Of a stretch of DNA of 19,974 nucleotides, positions 1 to 6,587 are shown piece by piece. A model generated the notes under the pieces. It searched no databases. It worked only from the letters and a program-made list of their open reading frames with translations, and had not been told where the DNA came from. The DNA is from Acidobacteriaceae bacterium (lineage in GTDB: Bacteria > Acidobacteriota > Terriglobia > Terriglobales > Acidobacteriaceae). How positions within the stretch are numbered: position 1 is the first letter of the stretch; the number at the start of each line of letters is the position of its first letter. Made by a program: the position numbers and the translations under genes. The DNA lies in the NCBI GenBank assembly GCA_030042915.1, contig JASHYS010000169.1, positions 1-19,974 of the forward strand, in the 5' to 3' direction.

Positions 1-127
1 TTCTTCGCGATCAATGAATCGCACGCGCCGCCTCCTTGCTGCGCCAGCCCGCTGCAATCTTTCCGCACGCGCCGGCCACTCCAAGAGTTTATCGTTGCTT
101 TTGCGCGAGGAGTGGGCCTTCCTGCCC

Positions 128-135
128 GATAAAAT
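128..135 (+). promoter_or_regulatory. Possible -10 element before tgt
   Basis: GATAAAAT contains TAAAAT (130-135), a five-of-six match to the sigma-70 -10 hexamer, and the same octamer occurs at the rplU and gyrB promoters in this window. The expected transcription start would be about 141-143, that is on the GTG start codon, which would make the tgt message leaderless. No convincing -35 hexamer is seen at 16-18 bases upstream. Bases 1-127 hold no gene I recognise; a short open frame does end at 143-145 and overlaps the tgt start as GTGA, so readthrough from an upstream gene is an alternative. Confidence 0.3.
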
Positions 136-141
136 CAGGAG

Positions 142-1272
142 GTGACTCCACCGTTCCAGCTCATGGCTGAAACGCCTGCGGGCGGCCGCCGCGGCTGTCT
201 GGGCCTGCCGCATCAAACCGTCGCAACACCCGTCTTCATGCCTGTCGGCACGCAAGGCACGGTCAAGGCCGTCCCGCAGGAGACGCTCGAATCTCTGGGC
301 GCCGAAATTATTCTCGGCAACACCTATCATCTCTATCTGCGCCCCGGCCACCAGGCCATTCGCCGCATGGGCGGCCTGCACCGCTTTATGAGCTGGCCGC
401 ATGCCCTGCTCACCGATTCCGGCGGATTTCAGGTTTTCTCGCTCACCGCGCTGCGCAAAGTCACTGAAGATGGCGTCCGCTTCCGCTCGCACCTCGACGG
501 AAGTTCGCACTTCTTCACTCCCGAGCACTCCATCGACGTGCAGATCGCCCTCGGCGCCGATATCTGCATGGCCTTTGACGAATGCACCGAATATCCCGCC
601 GATCGCTTTCGCGCGGAAGAGAGCCTGCGCCTGACCATGGCGTGGGCGCGCCGCTCGCTCGATCATTTCCGCGCTCACTGCCACGAAGTTCCCTGGTTTG
701 ATGCAAAGATCTGGCGCACGCAGGGCCTCTTCGGCATCGTCCAGGGCGGCATGTACCGCGATCTCCGCCGCCAATGCGCCGAGCGTCTTGTCGAGATGGA
801 ATTCGACGGCTACGCCATCGGCGGCCTCAGCGTCGGCGAGCCGCGCGAGATCACCCTGGAGATCGTGGCCGAAGTGCTGCCGCTGCTGCCCAAAGACAAG
901 CCGCGCTATGTGATGGGTGTCGGCTATCCCGACGAGATCGAGCAATACGCGCGCATGGGCGTCGACATGATGGATTGCGTTCTTCCCACGCGCGCCGCAC
1001 GCCACGCGCTGCTCTTTACCAGCGAAGGCCGGCTCAACATCAAGAACAAGCAGTACGCTGAAGACCAGTCCCCACCCGACCCCGCCTGCTCCTGCCCCGT
1101 CTGCCGCCGCTATACGCGCGCTTACCTGCGCCATTTGATGCAATCAGGCGAGCCGCTGGCCGCCACGCTCAACTCCATCCACAATCTCGCCTTCTATCTG
1201 GGCATCATGCAGCGCGTGCGCGGCTCGCTCGAGTCCGAGTCCGCATCCGGCATTCAGACTATTGATCGCTGA
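142..1272 (+). CDS. tgt: Queuine/preQ1 tRNA-guanine transglycosylase
   Basis: This enzyme exchanges guanine at position 34 of GUN-anticodon tRNAs for preQ1 in the queuosine pathway; it is cytoplasmic and normally a homodimer. The 376 residues match the usual length (about 375 in E. coli). Visible family blocks are TPVFMPVGTQGTVK (29-42), LTDSGGFQVFS (90-100, with the proton-acceptor Asp at 92), GGLSVGEPR, MGVGYP, and DMMDCVLPTR with the nucleophile Asp most likely 278. The zinc site is complete: Cys316, Cys318, Cys321 and His347. The start is the GTG at 142, because the family-conserved Phe (residue 5) and R-R-G lie upstream of the only later candidate, ATG 163, and a stop at 130-132 closes the frame upstream. 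The start is odd: an AGGAGG (137-142) runs into the GTG itself, so it cannot act as a normally spaced ribosome site. Convergent with the TonB-like gene. Confidence 0.97.
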   Translation: MTPPFQLMAETPAGGRRGCLGLPHQTVATPVFMPVGTQGTVKAVPQETLESLGAEIILGNTYHLYLRPGHQAIRRMGGLHRFMSWPHALLTDSGGFQVFSLTALRKVTEDGVRFRSHLDGSSHFFTPEHSIDVQIALGADICMAFDECTEYPADRFRAEESLRLTMAWARRSLDHFRAHCHEVPWFDAKIWRTQGLFGIVQGGMYRDLRRQCAERLVEMEFDGYAIGGLSVGEPREITLEIVAEVLPLLPKDKPRYVMGVGYPDEIEQYARMGVDMMDCVLPTRAARHALLFTSEGRLNIKNKQYAEDQSPPDPACSCPVCRRYTRAYLRHLMQSGEPLAATLNSIHNLAFYLGIMQRVRGSLESESASGIQTIDR

Positions 1273-1315
1273 CCACTGGCGGCTATGAACTGCGGACTGC
1301 GAGCTCAAAGGAGTA

Positions 1316-1945
1316 TCAGCTCGGCATCGTCGGATAACTGCGATTGAACGGGAAGATCAGCTCTGCCTCGGTGGCCACGGGCGTGCCATTCACTGTCGCC
1401 GGATGAAAGCGCCACGTCTTCACCGTTTCCAGCACCAGTTGGTCAAGCGCGTTGCCGATGCCTTTCACCAGTGTGGCCTCCAGCACGTCGCCGGTCGCGC
1501 TCACCTTCACGTCCACCACCACTTCCTGATTCAAGCTGGGCAGCAGCGAGCGGTCAGTCACCGGGGGCCGCGGCGAAAAGACCGGAAACGCCGGATCTGC
1601 GTTCTGCTGATCGGCTCCGCTGCCTGCGGCTGTGCTGTCGGGCGCGCTCACCGGGCGTCCCGCGGCGGGCGCGGGATTCGGATTCATGGCCAGGTCCGAC
1701 GTGGCATTTTTAGGTGCTTCGGCATGTTTTTTGCGGCCCGGCGGAGCATCCGTTCGCTTGGCCTTGATTCCACCGGCCTCGAGCAGCATCGCCGGATAAT
1801 ACTTCACCGGCTTCTGCTTCACCACCAGCGTCGTCCGCTGCCGGTGCTCCACCATCAGAACAATCGCCGACACCAGCACGTGCAACGCTGCCGATAGCGC
1901 AAGAAATCGCACAATGCTTTTGCGAAGTCTCGCTGCCATGCTCAT
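1316..1945 (-). CDS. TonB family C-terminal domain protein
   Basis: A 209-residue envelope protein with TonB layout. A basic N-terminus precedes one membrane helix at about 13-33, which contains a His (22) as in many TonB helices. A Pro/Ala-rich, low-complexity stretch (about 60-135) would span the periplasm, and a TonB C-terminal domain occupies about 135-200, ending with WRFHPATVNGTPV and a beta strand. Such proteins pass energy from an ExbB/ExbD motor to outer-membrane receptors, but no exbB or exbD is adjacent, so this copy is an orphan and may instead be one of the many acidobacterial TonB-C proteins without a proven transport role. The ATG at 1945 has a good ribosome site (GGAGG about 5 bases upstream). 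The gene converges on tgt with 43 bases between stops and no clear terminator hairpin there. Confidence 0.85.
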   Translation of the reverse strand: MSMAARLRKSIVRFLALSAALHVLVSAIVLMVEHRQRTTLVVKQKPVKYYPAMLLEAGGIKAKRTDAPPGRKKHAEAPKNATSDLAMNPNPAPAAGRPVSAPDSTAAGSGADQQNADPAFPVFSPRPPVTDRSLLPSLNQEVVVDVKVSATGDVLEATLVKGIGNALDQLVLETVKTWRFHPATVNGTPVATEAELIFPFNRSYPTMPS

Positions 1946-2047
1946 TCTGCCTCCAGGGAAAACGCCGCAAATCCCAACCGAATGCTATCGGCGCTTCGAA
2001 GCCCTGCCGTTGTTCAAGTTTGCCATATTCTTTGACGATTGGGCGCA

Positions 2048-2076
2048 AACCTTGGTCATTCGCCCTGCCCAAGGTT
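2048..2076. repeat. Inverted repeat in intergenic region
   Basis: AACCTTGG (2048-2055) and CCAAGGTT (2069-2076) form a perfect 8-bp inverted repeat around a 13-base spacer. It lies downstream of the winged-helix gene (- strand) and upstream of the TonB-like gene. There is no T-run on either side, so it is not a standard intrinsic terminator. CATTCGCCCTG in the spacer (2057-2067) is repeated directly at 2093-2103. The rest of 1946-2155 shows nothing I can name. Confidence 0.4.
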
Positions 2077-2155
2077 CCTCAAAGCGACCGCCCATTCGCC
2101 CTGTCCGCGCGCCAGGAATACGATTTGCCGTCAGTTTCCTGCATCATCGCGCCTT

Positions 2156-2452
2156 TCAGATCGCCGCACCCAGTAGCTGTTTCAATGCCAGCACGTAGTC
2201 GCTCAGCGCTGCACGCCCTGCCTCTGTCATGCGGTAAAGCGTCTGCGGCTTGCGCTGCACAAACCGCTTTTCCACCGTCACGTATCCAGCCTCTTCCAGT
2301 TTCATCAACTGCGCGCCCAGATTGCCGTCCGTCGAGCCCGTCTTGGTGCGCAGCCACGTGAACTCCGCCTCGTCGACGCCCGCGAGCAGCGAAAGCAGCG
2401 CCAGGCGCAGCTTCCCGTGAATCACAGGGTTCAACTCCGGCAGCTCAGGCAT
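2156..2452 (-). CDS. Small winged-helix transcriptional regulator
   Basis: A 98-residue protein that is essentially a lone winged helix-turn-helix domain, resembling the winged-helix DNA-binding family of short MarR/PadR-like regulators (Pfam HTH_34 type). The helix-turn-helix region is LLAGVDEAEFTWLRTKTG, the recognition helix covers about 41-58 (NLGAQLMKLEEAGYVTVEKR), and the wing follows with RKPQTLYRMTEAGRAAL. No ligand-binding domain is present. Its ATG overlaps the last 8 bases of the upstream membrane protein gene, so the two are almost certainly cotranscribed and translationally coupled; no strong ribosome site is visible. By analogy with such regulator/membrane protein pairs, it probably represses its own operon at the palindrome at 3087-3111; that link is inference. 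Confidence 0.88.
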   Translation of the reverse strand: MPELPELNPVIHGKLRLALLSLLAGVDEAEFTWLRTKTGSTDGNLGAQLMKLEEAGYVTVEKRFVQRKPQTLYRMTEAGRAALSDYVLALKQLLGAAI

Positions 2453-3044
2453 GAGCCACCCCGTTCTGCCTGCGCTGGCGCGATTCGCAAATCATGGCAT
2501 AGATGCCGAAGCCAATCAGGCCGATGAAAGTCGCCGCCAGGAAGGCAATCCACGCTGCTTGAAGCGGCCCGAAGCTCGCAACCACCGTGGAAGCCAGCCA
2601 TACCACTGCGCAGAAAAACTGAGCCTTCCACTTCAGGATGATGGCCGAGGCCATGTTGGCCAGCCCCAGCATCGCGCCAATAATGGCCACGAAGATGTTT
2701 CCATCGAAGTGCCCGCCCCACCCCAGCGACAGCAGCAAAATGAAGATGCAAATGCCCATCGCTGCCCACACACCGCTCACTGCCCGGCTCACCACCGTGG
2801 CCGGCTTGCCATGCGCCATACGCGAGAAGCCGATCCCCGTGATGATTCCCGCGGCAATCATCGTCACCGGCCACGCCAGGTTGCTCTTGCCCAACACGGC
2901 CCACGCTGTGGCTACGAGGTAGGCCACGCCCCACAGCACAAACGACCATCCGAAGTTCGCCGTCCTCCGCCGCCCCTCGGCCATCATGCTCTCAATCAAC
3001 ATCACCCGCTCGGCCAGATCCTTTCCATCCAGTTCACCCGTCAT
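2445..3044 (-). CDS. Six-helix integral membrane protein of unknown function
   Basis: A 199-residue protein with a charged, probably helical N-terminus (MTGELDGKDLAERVMLIESM) and six predicted membrane helices at about 33-51, 57-75, 89-109, 113-134, 138-156 and 160-183, then a basic tail. No catalytic or transport motif is visible and I do not recognise the family. It forms an operon with the winged-helix gene, overlapping it by 8 bases; such pairs are common in Acidobacteriota and Bacteroidota, where the membrane partner has no settled role. The ATG at 3044 is chosen because AGGAGG lies 7 bases upstream. The frame stays open to a TTG at 3119, but that start would place the promoter and palindrome inside the coding region and has no ribosome site. 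Confidence 0.82.
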   Translation of the reverse strand: MTGELDGKDLAERVMLIESMMAEGRRRTANFGWSFVLWGVAYLVATAWAVLGKSNLAWPVTMIAAGIITGIGFSRMAHGKPATVVSRAVSGVWAAMGICIFILLLSLGWGGHFDGNIFVAIIGAMLGLANMASAIILKWKAQFFCAVVWLASTVVASFGPLQAAWIAFLAATFIGLIGFGIYAMICESRQRRQNGVAHA

Positions 3045-3086
3045 ATGCAACCTCCTCTGCCGCTTGATCGGCTTGCTTTTTATACA

Positions 3087-3111
3087 GAGAACTCTATAAT
3101 ATAGAGTACTC
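3087..3111. promoter_or_regulatory. Palindromic operator of the winged-helix operon
   Basis: A 25-base dyad: ACTCTATA (3091-3098), central A (3099), TATAGAGT (3100-3107) is a perfect 8-bp inverted repeat, and after one mismatched pair it continues with GAG (3087-3089) against CTC (3109-3111). It sits 43 bases upstream of the operon's start codon and overlaps the expected -10 region, just downstream of a consensus -35 on the minus strand. This is the arrangement expected for an autorepressor; the binding protein is inferred to be the 98-residue winged-helix product. Confidence 0.65.
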
Positions 3112-3119
3112 GATGTCAA
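3091..3119 (-). promoter_or_regulatory. Promoter of membrane protein/regulator operon
   Basis: Reading the minus strand, TTGACA (3119 to 3114) is a perfect -35 hexamer. The -10 is inside the palindrome; TATAGA at 15 bases or TAGAGT at 17 bases spacing are the candidates, neither perfect, so the exact -10 is uncertain. The message would start near 3080-3085 with a leader of about 40 bases ending in the AGGAGG ribosome site. Confidence 0.55.
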
Positions 3120-3140
3120 GAAGAAAACAATTGCTCACTA

Positions 3141-3163
3141 AGTCTATTAGAATCAGTTAGACT
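3141..3163. repeat. Short inverted repeat upstream of the operon promoter
   Basis: AGTCTA (3141-3146) and TAGACT (3158-3163) are perfect complements around 11 bases. It lies about 20 bases upstream of the TTGACA -35 of the winged-helix operon. It could be a further regulatory site; the remaining sequence between the TPR gene stop and this promoter shows nothing else recognisable. Confidence 0.3.
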
Positions 3164-3294
3164 CTCCGAGCGGATCCCTTCAGTTGCGCGTTTCAGGATA
3201 AGAGAGGGCTCAGTTGTGGGCGCAATCTCGGCTCAAACAAGCCCATGAATTGGCGCCTGTTCGCGGATCGATGGCGGTCCTCCGGCGCATCCCT

Positions 3295-5460
3295 TCAAGC
3301 CGCGGCCGATCGGGTAAGCGGCAGCAGGTCCCGGCGCGCGCGCTCCACAACTCCCGCCCAATCCCCGGGTGCCTTCTGCCGCAACAAGCGCGCCGTCGGA
3401 TACCAGGGCGTCGTTTCCATCTCCTGCATCCAGCGCCAGTCCGCCAGGTTTGGCAGCAAAATCCACACCGGCTTGGCCATCGCTCCTGCCAGGTGCGCGA
3501 TGCAGGTGTCCGTAGTGATCACCAGGTCAAGCCCGGCGACAACAGCCGCCGTCTCCGCCAGATCGCGGTCGTTGCTCGAGCCATCCCAAATCGCAACGTC
3601 GTTCGGCAATTTAGCCAGCTGCTCTGCAGCTTCTCCCTTTTGCAGCGAAATCCAGGTGACATTCTCCGCGCGCAGCAGTGGCAGCAGAGTTTCCAATCGC
3701 ACTGACCGTGCGCCATCTGCCTTGTATTTCGGATTGCCTGCCCACGCCAGGCCCACGCGCAATTGGCGGCCGGCGCTGGGAAACTGCGACCGCTTCTCCG
3801 CTGCCGGTTCTGCAGTTGCGCCAAGGTAGGCGCCCACCCATGGCGCCGTGTCCACCGTCGTCCCAAACACTGCGGGCAAGCTCAGCAGAGGACACTCCAA
3901 ATCGAACTCCGGCGGATCCGATCCGATCGCCACGGTTCGCGCTCGTCCGGCGCGCATCACGGCCAGCGATTGCATCAGCCGCTCCGCGGCCAGCTGCACT
4001 TCGAGAATCGGCACGCCGCCGCGCGCCGCCACCAGCGCCGCGTACCGGCAGAACTGAATGGTGTCGCCCAGTCCCTGCTCAGCGTGCAGCAGGATGCGCT
4101 CGCCCTTTAACTCCTCGCCGCGCCATCTCGGCTGTTTAAAGACGCGCGGCGCACGGTGCACCTCGCGAAATTGCCAGCGCGCCTCGTAGCCCTGCCAACC
4201 CCGCTCCCAATCACCCAGCCTCAATTGCACCAGCGCCAGGTTGTACCGGGCGCCGGCGCTCGCGGGATCGCGCTCGACTGCCGTCTCGTGCGCGCACAGT
4301 GCTTCTTCCATTCGCCCCAGGTCGAGCAGGGAATTGCCGCGATTCGAAGCCGCTGCGTGGTTGCCCAGAGCCTCTGCCCGTTCAAACGTCTCGACCGCCT
4401 CTCGGAATCGCCTTTCCTTGTGCAATAGAATGCCGTGCAGATTCACAGCCTCATCGAAATCGGGATTGCGTTGGAGCGCCCAGCAGAGCCATCTCCACGC
4501 GCCTGCCGTGTCTTGCTCTGCGATGCGAAACTGGCACCACGCTGCCAGCGTCTCTACTTGACTGGGATTCAGCGCAAAGGCTCGCCGCAGATAAGCCTCC
4601 GCCGCCTCAGGCCGGCTCCGCTCCCGCTCCAGAATGGCCAGGTTGACCCATCCCGAAACCAGGTCCGGCCGCAGCTCGACGGCGCGCCGCAGTGCCGCCT
4701 CCGCATACACATCCTGCCCCCGCTCCCGCAGCAGGCTACCCAAATTGATCCACGCCGCGGCAAAGTCCGGCCACTCGGCAAGCGCCCGTCGGTAACGCCT
4801 CTCTGCGTCGCGCATACGACCGAGACGCGCCAATGCAAACCCGGCCGCAAACTCCGCCTCCGGCAGGCGAGGCCGAAACGTGAGCGCCGTTTCGTATCGC
4901 GCGAGCGCTTCTTCATTGCGCCCCATCAACGCGAGCGCATTTCCCAGCCCGAGCTGCGCACCGATCGCAGCCGGCCTCCTCTTGAGAACCATCTCGAACT
5001 CGGCCAAAGCCGCATCCGGATGTCCCTGCGCGATCTTCAACTCGCCCATCCCAATGCGCGCCGGCACGCTCTTCGCGTCCAATCGAATTGCCTGCCCGTA
5101 AGCTTGCTCCGCCTCATCGAACCGCGCGGCGGCCTTGAGCGCCTGCCCCAGCGCGACCCACGCTGCTGCCATCCCCGGCACCACATCGACGGCCCTGAAG
5201 GCCATCTTCACCGCGGCTTCAGTCTGCCGGCTCGCCAGAGCCACTAGGCACATTCCCACCAGAGCCTCAGGCCGGTCCGGGTCCTGCTCCAAAATGCGTT
5301 GAAATCCGCGCGCGATCGCGAGCATTCGCCGCGCAGACCGCCCGGCCGGGATCCGGCATCGCGCCTGAGGGCTTCTGGGCTCGCTCTTTGCAGCCACCAT
5401 CGTGCCAGACGTGTTTTCCGGTTCGGTCGTGGCCGGGAGATCTTTCGCCAGGCCCAGCAT
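3295..5460 (-). CDS. TPR protein with glycosyltransferase-like C-terminal domain
   Basis: A 721-residue protein from ATG 5460 (733 from a TTG at 5496). Counting from the TTG, about ten to eleven tetratricopeptide repeats fill residues 60-435 with regular units such as AAWINLGSLLRERG. The C-terminal part (about 455-725) resembles GT9/GT41-like domains attached to TPR arrays: HAEQGLGDTIQFCRY (471-485), GLAWAGNPKYKADGARS (582-598), WISLQKG (615-621), DLVITTDTCIAHLAGAMAKP (657-676) and DWRWM (686-690). The Gly-rich loop and the TTDT..AHL..A block match the nucleotide-sugar site of heptosyltransferase-like folds. Expected role: glycosylation of proteins or surface polymers, substrate unknown. No signal peptide or membrane helix. 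The start is uncertain; ATG 5460 has no good ribosome site, TTG 5496 has GGGG 8 bases upstream. Monocistronic. Confidence 0.85.
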   Translation of the reverse strand: MLGLAKDLPATTEPENTSGTMVAAKSEPRSPQARCRIPAGRSARRMLAIARGFQRILEQDPDRPEALVGMCLVALASRQTEAAVKMAFRAVDVVPGMAAAWVALGQALKAAARFDEAEQAYGQAIRLDAKSVPARIGMGELKIAQGHPDAALAEFEMVLKRRPAAIGAQLGLGNALALMGRNEEALARYETALTFRPRLPEAEFAAGFALARLGRMRDAERRYRRALAEWPDFAAAWINLGSLLRERGQDVYAEAALRRAVELRPDLVSGWVNLAILERERSRPEAAEAYLRRAFALNPSQVETLAAWCQFRIAEQDTAGAWRWLCWALQRNPDFDEAVNLHGILLHKERRFREAVETFERAEALGNHAAASNRGNSLLDLGRMEEALCAHETAVERDPASAGARYNLALVQLRLGDWERGWQGYEARWQFREVHRAPRVFKQPRWRGEELKGERILLHAEQGLGDTIQFCRYAALVAARGGVPILEVQLAAERLMQSLAVMRAGRARTVAIGSDPPEFDLECPLLSLPAVFGTTVDTAPWVGAYLGATAEPAAEKRSQFPSAGRQLRVGLAWAGNPKYKADGARSVRLETLLPLLRAENVTWISLQKGEAAEQLAKLPNDVAIWDGSSNDRDLAETAAVVAGLDLVITTDTCIAHLAGAMAKPVWILLPNLADWRWMQEMETTPWYPTARLLRQKAPGDWAGVVERARRDLLPLTRSAAA

Positions 5461-5644
5461 GCCTAGCAAAGTAGACCCTCGCGGGCCTCCACTCAAGTGC
5501 TTAGCCCCATCGGCGCGGGCCCAGGAATCGGAGAATTCCCAATCTCATGGTGTGTTCCAACCTGGAACTGCCTCGTGTCCGATCCAGTGTGGACGCGGCC
5601 GCCGGAACCAGCGATAAAGCCCCCAAATCCGTGCGTGGGCTCGA

Positions 5645-5674
5645 TTGACCCGCTTTGCCGCTTGACGATAAAAT
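5645..5674 (+). promoter_or_regulatory. Sigma-70 promoter of rplU-rpmA
   Basis: TTGACC (5645-5650), an 18-base spacer and TAAAAT (5669-5674) make a near-consensus housekeeping promoter, each box a five-of-six match. Transcription should begin near 5681, giving a leader of about 170 bases before rplU. Confidence 0.75.
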
Positions 5675-5790
5675 TGAAGAGCTTGGCGAGGCATTCCTGT
5701 TAAAGGGTGCGCGCGAGGCGGGGCGGGCATTCCGCATGGAATTGGCGCTATCGAGCCGCCGATTCAATCACCCATCTTGATTCGCCCAAT

Positions 5791-5814
5791 CAAAGCACAC
5801 GGAGTGGTGCTTTG
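5791..5814 (+). promoter_or_regulatory. Hairpin in the rplU leader
   Basis: CAAAGCAC (5791-5798) pairs perfectly with GTGCTTTG (5807-5814) around an 8-base loop, 27 bases before the rplU ribosome site. Its position in a long ribosomal-protein leader suits a regulatory element, but it does not match any leader I can name. Confidence 0.4.
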
Positions 5815-5853
5815 CGCCTGATTCCTGAAGACTAAGGCGCTGGAGGATTTGGT

Positions 5854-6177
5854 ATGTACGCAGTGATTCGCACCGGGGGCAAACAGTACCGCGTGGCTCC
5901 GGGCGACGTATTGAAGATCGAGAGCGTCCCGTCGGGCAGCCCCAGCATCGAGTTCAGCGATGTGTTGGCAGTCTCCGGCGAGCCGGGTTCGTTGGCCAAG
6001 CCGGCCTCTGCCAAAGTGACAGCCGAGGTTCTCGGCAATGGCCGCGGCGACAAGGTGCTGGTCTTCCATTTCAAGCGCAAGAAGCAATACAAGAAGCTCC
6101 AGGGGCACCGCCAGAACTTTACCGAGGTACGCATCAAGGCCATCGTGGCCGACGGCGTCACCTATTCGGAAAAGTAG
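5854..6177 (+). CDS. rplU: 50S ribosomal protein L21
   Basis: A 107-residue protein that starts [14 protein letters not shown], the usual L21 N-terminus, and carries the signature [15 protein letters not shown] (73-87) near the C-terminus. L21 binds domain II of 23S rRNA in the large subunit and contacts L20. Length is typical (about 103 residues). A GGAGG ribosome site (5842-5846) lies 7 bases before ATG. First gene of the rplU-rpmA operon, 64 bases before rpmA. In many bacteria obgE follows, but not here. Confidence 0.98.
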   Translation: MYAVIRTGGKQYRVAPGDVLKIESVPSGSPSIEFSDVLAVSGEPGSLAKPASAKVTAEVLGNGRGDKVLVFHFKRKKQYKKLQGHRQNFTEVRIKAIVADGVTYSEK

Positions 6178-6241
6178 ACGCGGCTGTTTCTTGCACGAGA
6201 GAAACCAAGAGCTAAAAGCTGTATTTGAGAGGGATTCGGCA

Positions 6242-6505
6242 ATGGCACACAAAAAGGGTGGAGGCAGCTCCACAAACGGACGTGACTCAAACGCGCAAAG
6301 GCTGGGTGTGAAGGCATTCGCAGGCCAATTGGTCACCGGCGGCTCCATTATTGCGCGCCAGCGCGGCACCAAAATTAAAGCCGGCCCCAATGTGGGCATC
6401 GGTTCTGACGACACACTGTTCGCCAAGGTCACCGGCCGAGTGGTCTTTACCGACCGTGGCCGTCGCGGCCGCTTCGCTTCTATCGACCCGGCGGCAGGTG
6501 AGTAG
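6242..6505 (+). CDS. rpmA: 50S ribosomal protein L27
   Basis: An 87-residue protein beginning [16 protein letters not shown], the conserved L27 N-terminal tail that reaches the peptidyl transferase centre, followed by [14 protein letters not shown] and the basic [13 protein letters not shown] near the end. There is no cleavable N-terminal extension of the kind known from Firmicutes. Usual length is about 85 residues. GAGAGGG (6227-6233) is the ribosome site. It is the second and last gene of its operon and is followed 26 bases after the stop by a strong terminator. Confidence 0.98.
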   Translation: MAHKKGGGSSTNGRDSNAQRLGVKAFAGQLVTGGSIIARQRGTKIKAGPNVGIGSDDTLFAKVTGRVVFTDRGRRGRFASIDPAAGE

Positions 6506-6531
6506 AGAACTCTAGTTAATTCTGAAAGCAA

Positions 6532-6559
6532 AAAGGCCGCGGCACCTGCCGCGGCCTTT
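6532..6559. terminator. Strong bidirectional intrinsic terminator after rpmA
   Basis: A perfect 13-bp stem pairs AAAGGCCGCGGCA (6532-6544) with TGCCGCGGCCTTT (6547-6559). On the plus strand the stem ends in TTTCTCTCT; on the minus strand it ends in TTTTTGC. It therefore can stop rplU-rpmA and also the convergent membrane protein gene whose stop is at 6588. Confidence 0.92.
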
Positions 6560-6587
6560 CTCTCTATGCTTCCTCCCCTATTTATAT

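Larger units (their letters stand above)
5497..5853. other. Intergenic region between TPR gene and rplU
   Basis: About 360-390 bases divide the divergent TPR gene and rplU. The half near the TPR gene (to about 5640) shows no recognisable gene or convincing minus-strand promoter. The other half carries the rplU promoter (5645-5674) and a leader of about 170 bases. That leader holds two small dyads: ATTCC(GCAT)GGAAT near 5729-5742 and CAAAGCAC/GTGCTTTG at 5791-5814. No small open frame here looks like a gene. Confidence 0.6.

Noticed and set aside
1..127. 3' end of an upstream gene before tgt
   Set aside because: Two frames are open but neither ending resembles a protein family I recognise, so no feature was called.
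3045..3119. N-terminal extension of the membrane protein gene to a TTG at 3119
   Set aside because: It would put the -35, palindrome and AGGAGG inside coding sequence; ATG 3044 has the ribosome site.
4435..5247. A 270-codon plus-strand open frame inside the TPR gene
   Set aside because: Arg/Pro/Gln-rich shadow of regular TPR codons without domain or ribosome site.
5501..5767. An 88-codon minus-strand open frame upstream of rplU
   Set aside because: It crosses the rplU promoter, is Ser/Arg-rich without domain and has no ribosome site.
6503..6514. TAGAG-AA-CTCTA dyad at the rpmA stop, similar to half of the 3087-3111 palindrome
   Set aside because: Only 5-bp arms, it includes the stop codon and is not near a promoter; resemblance is probably chance.
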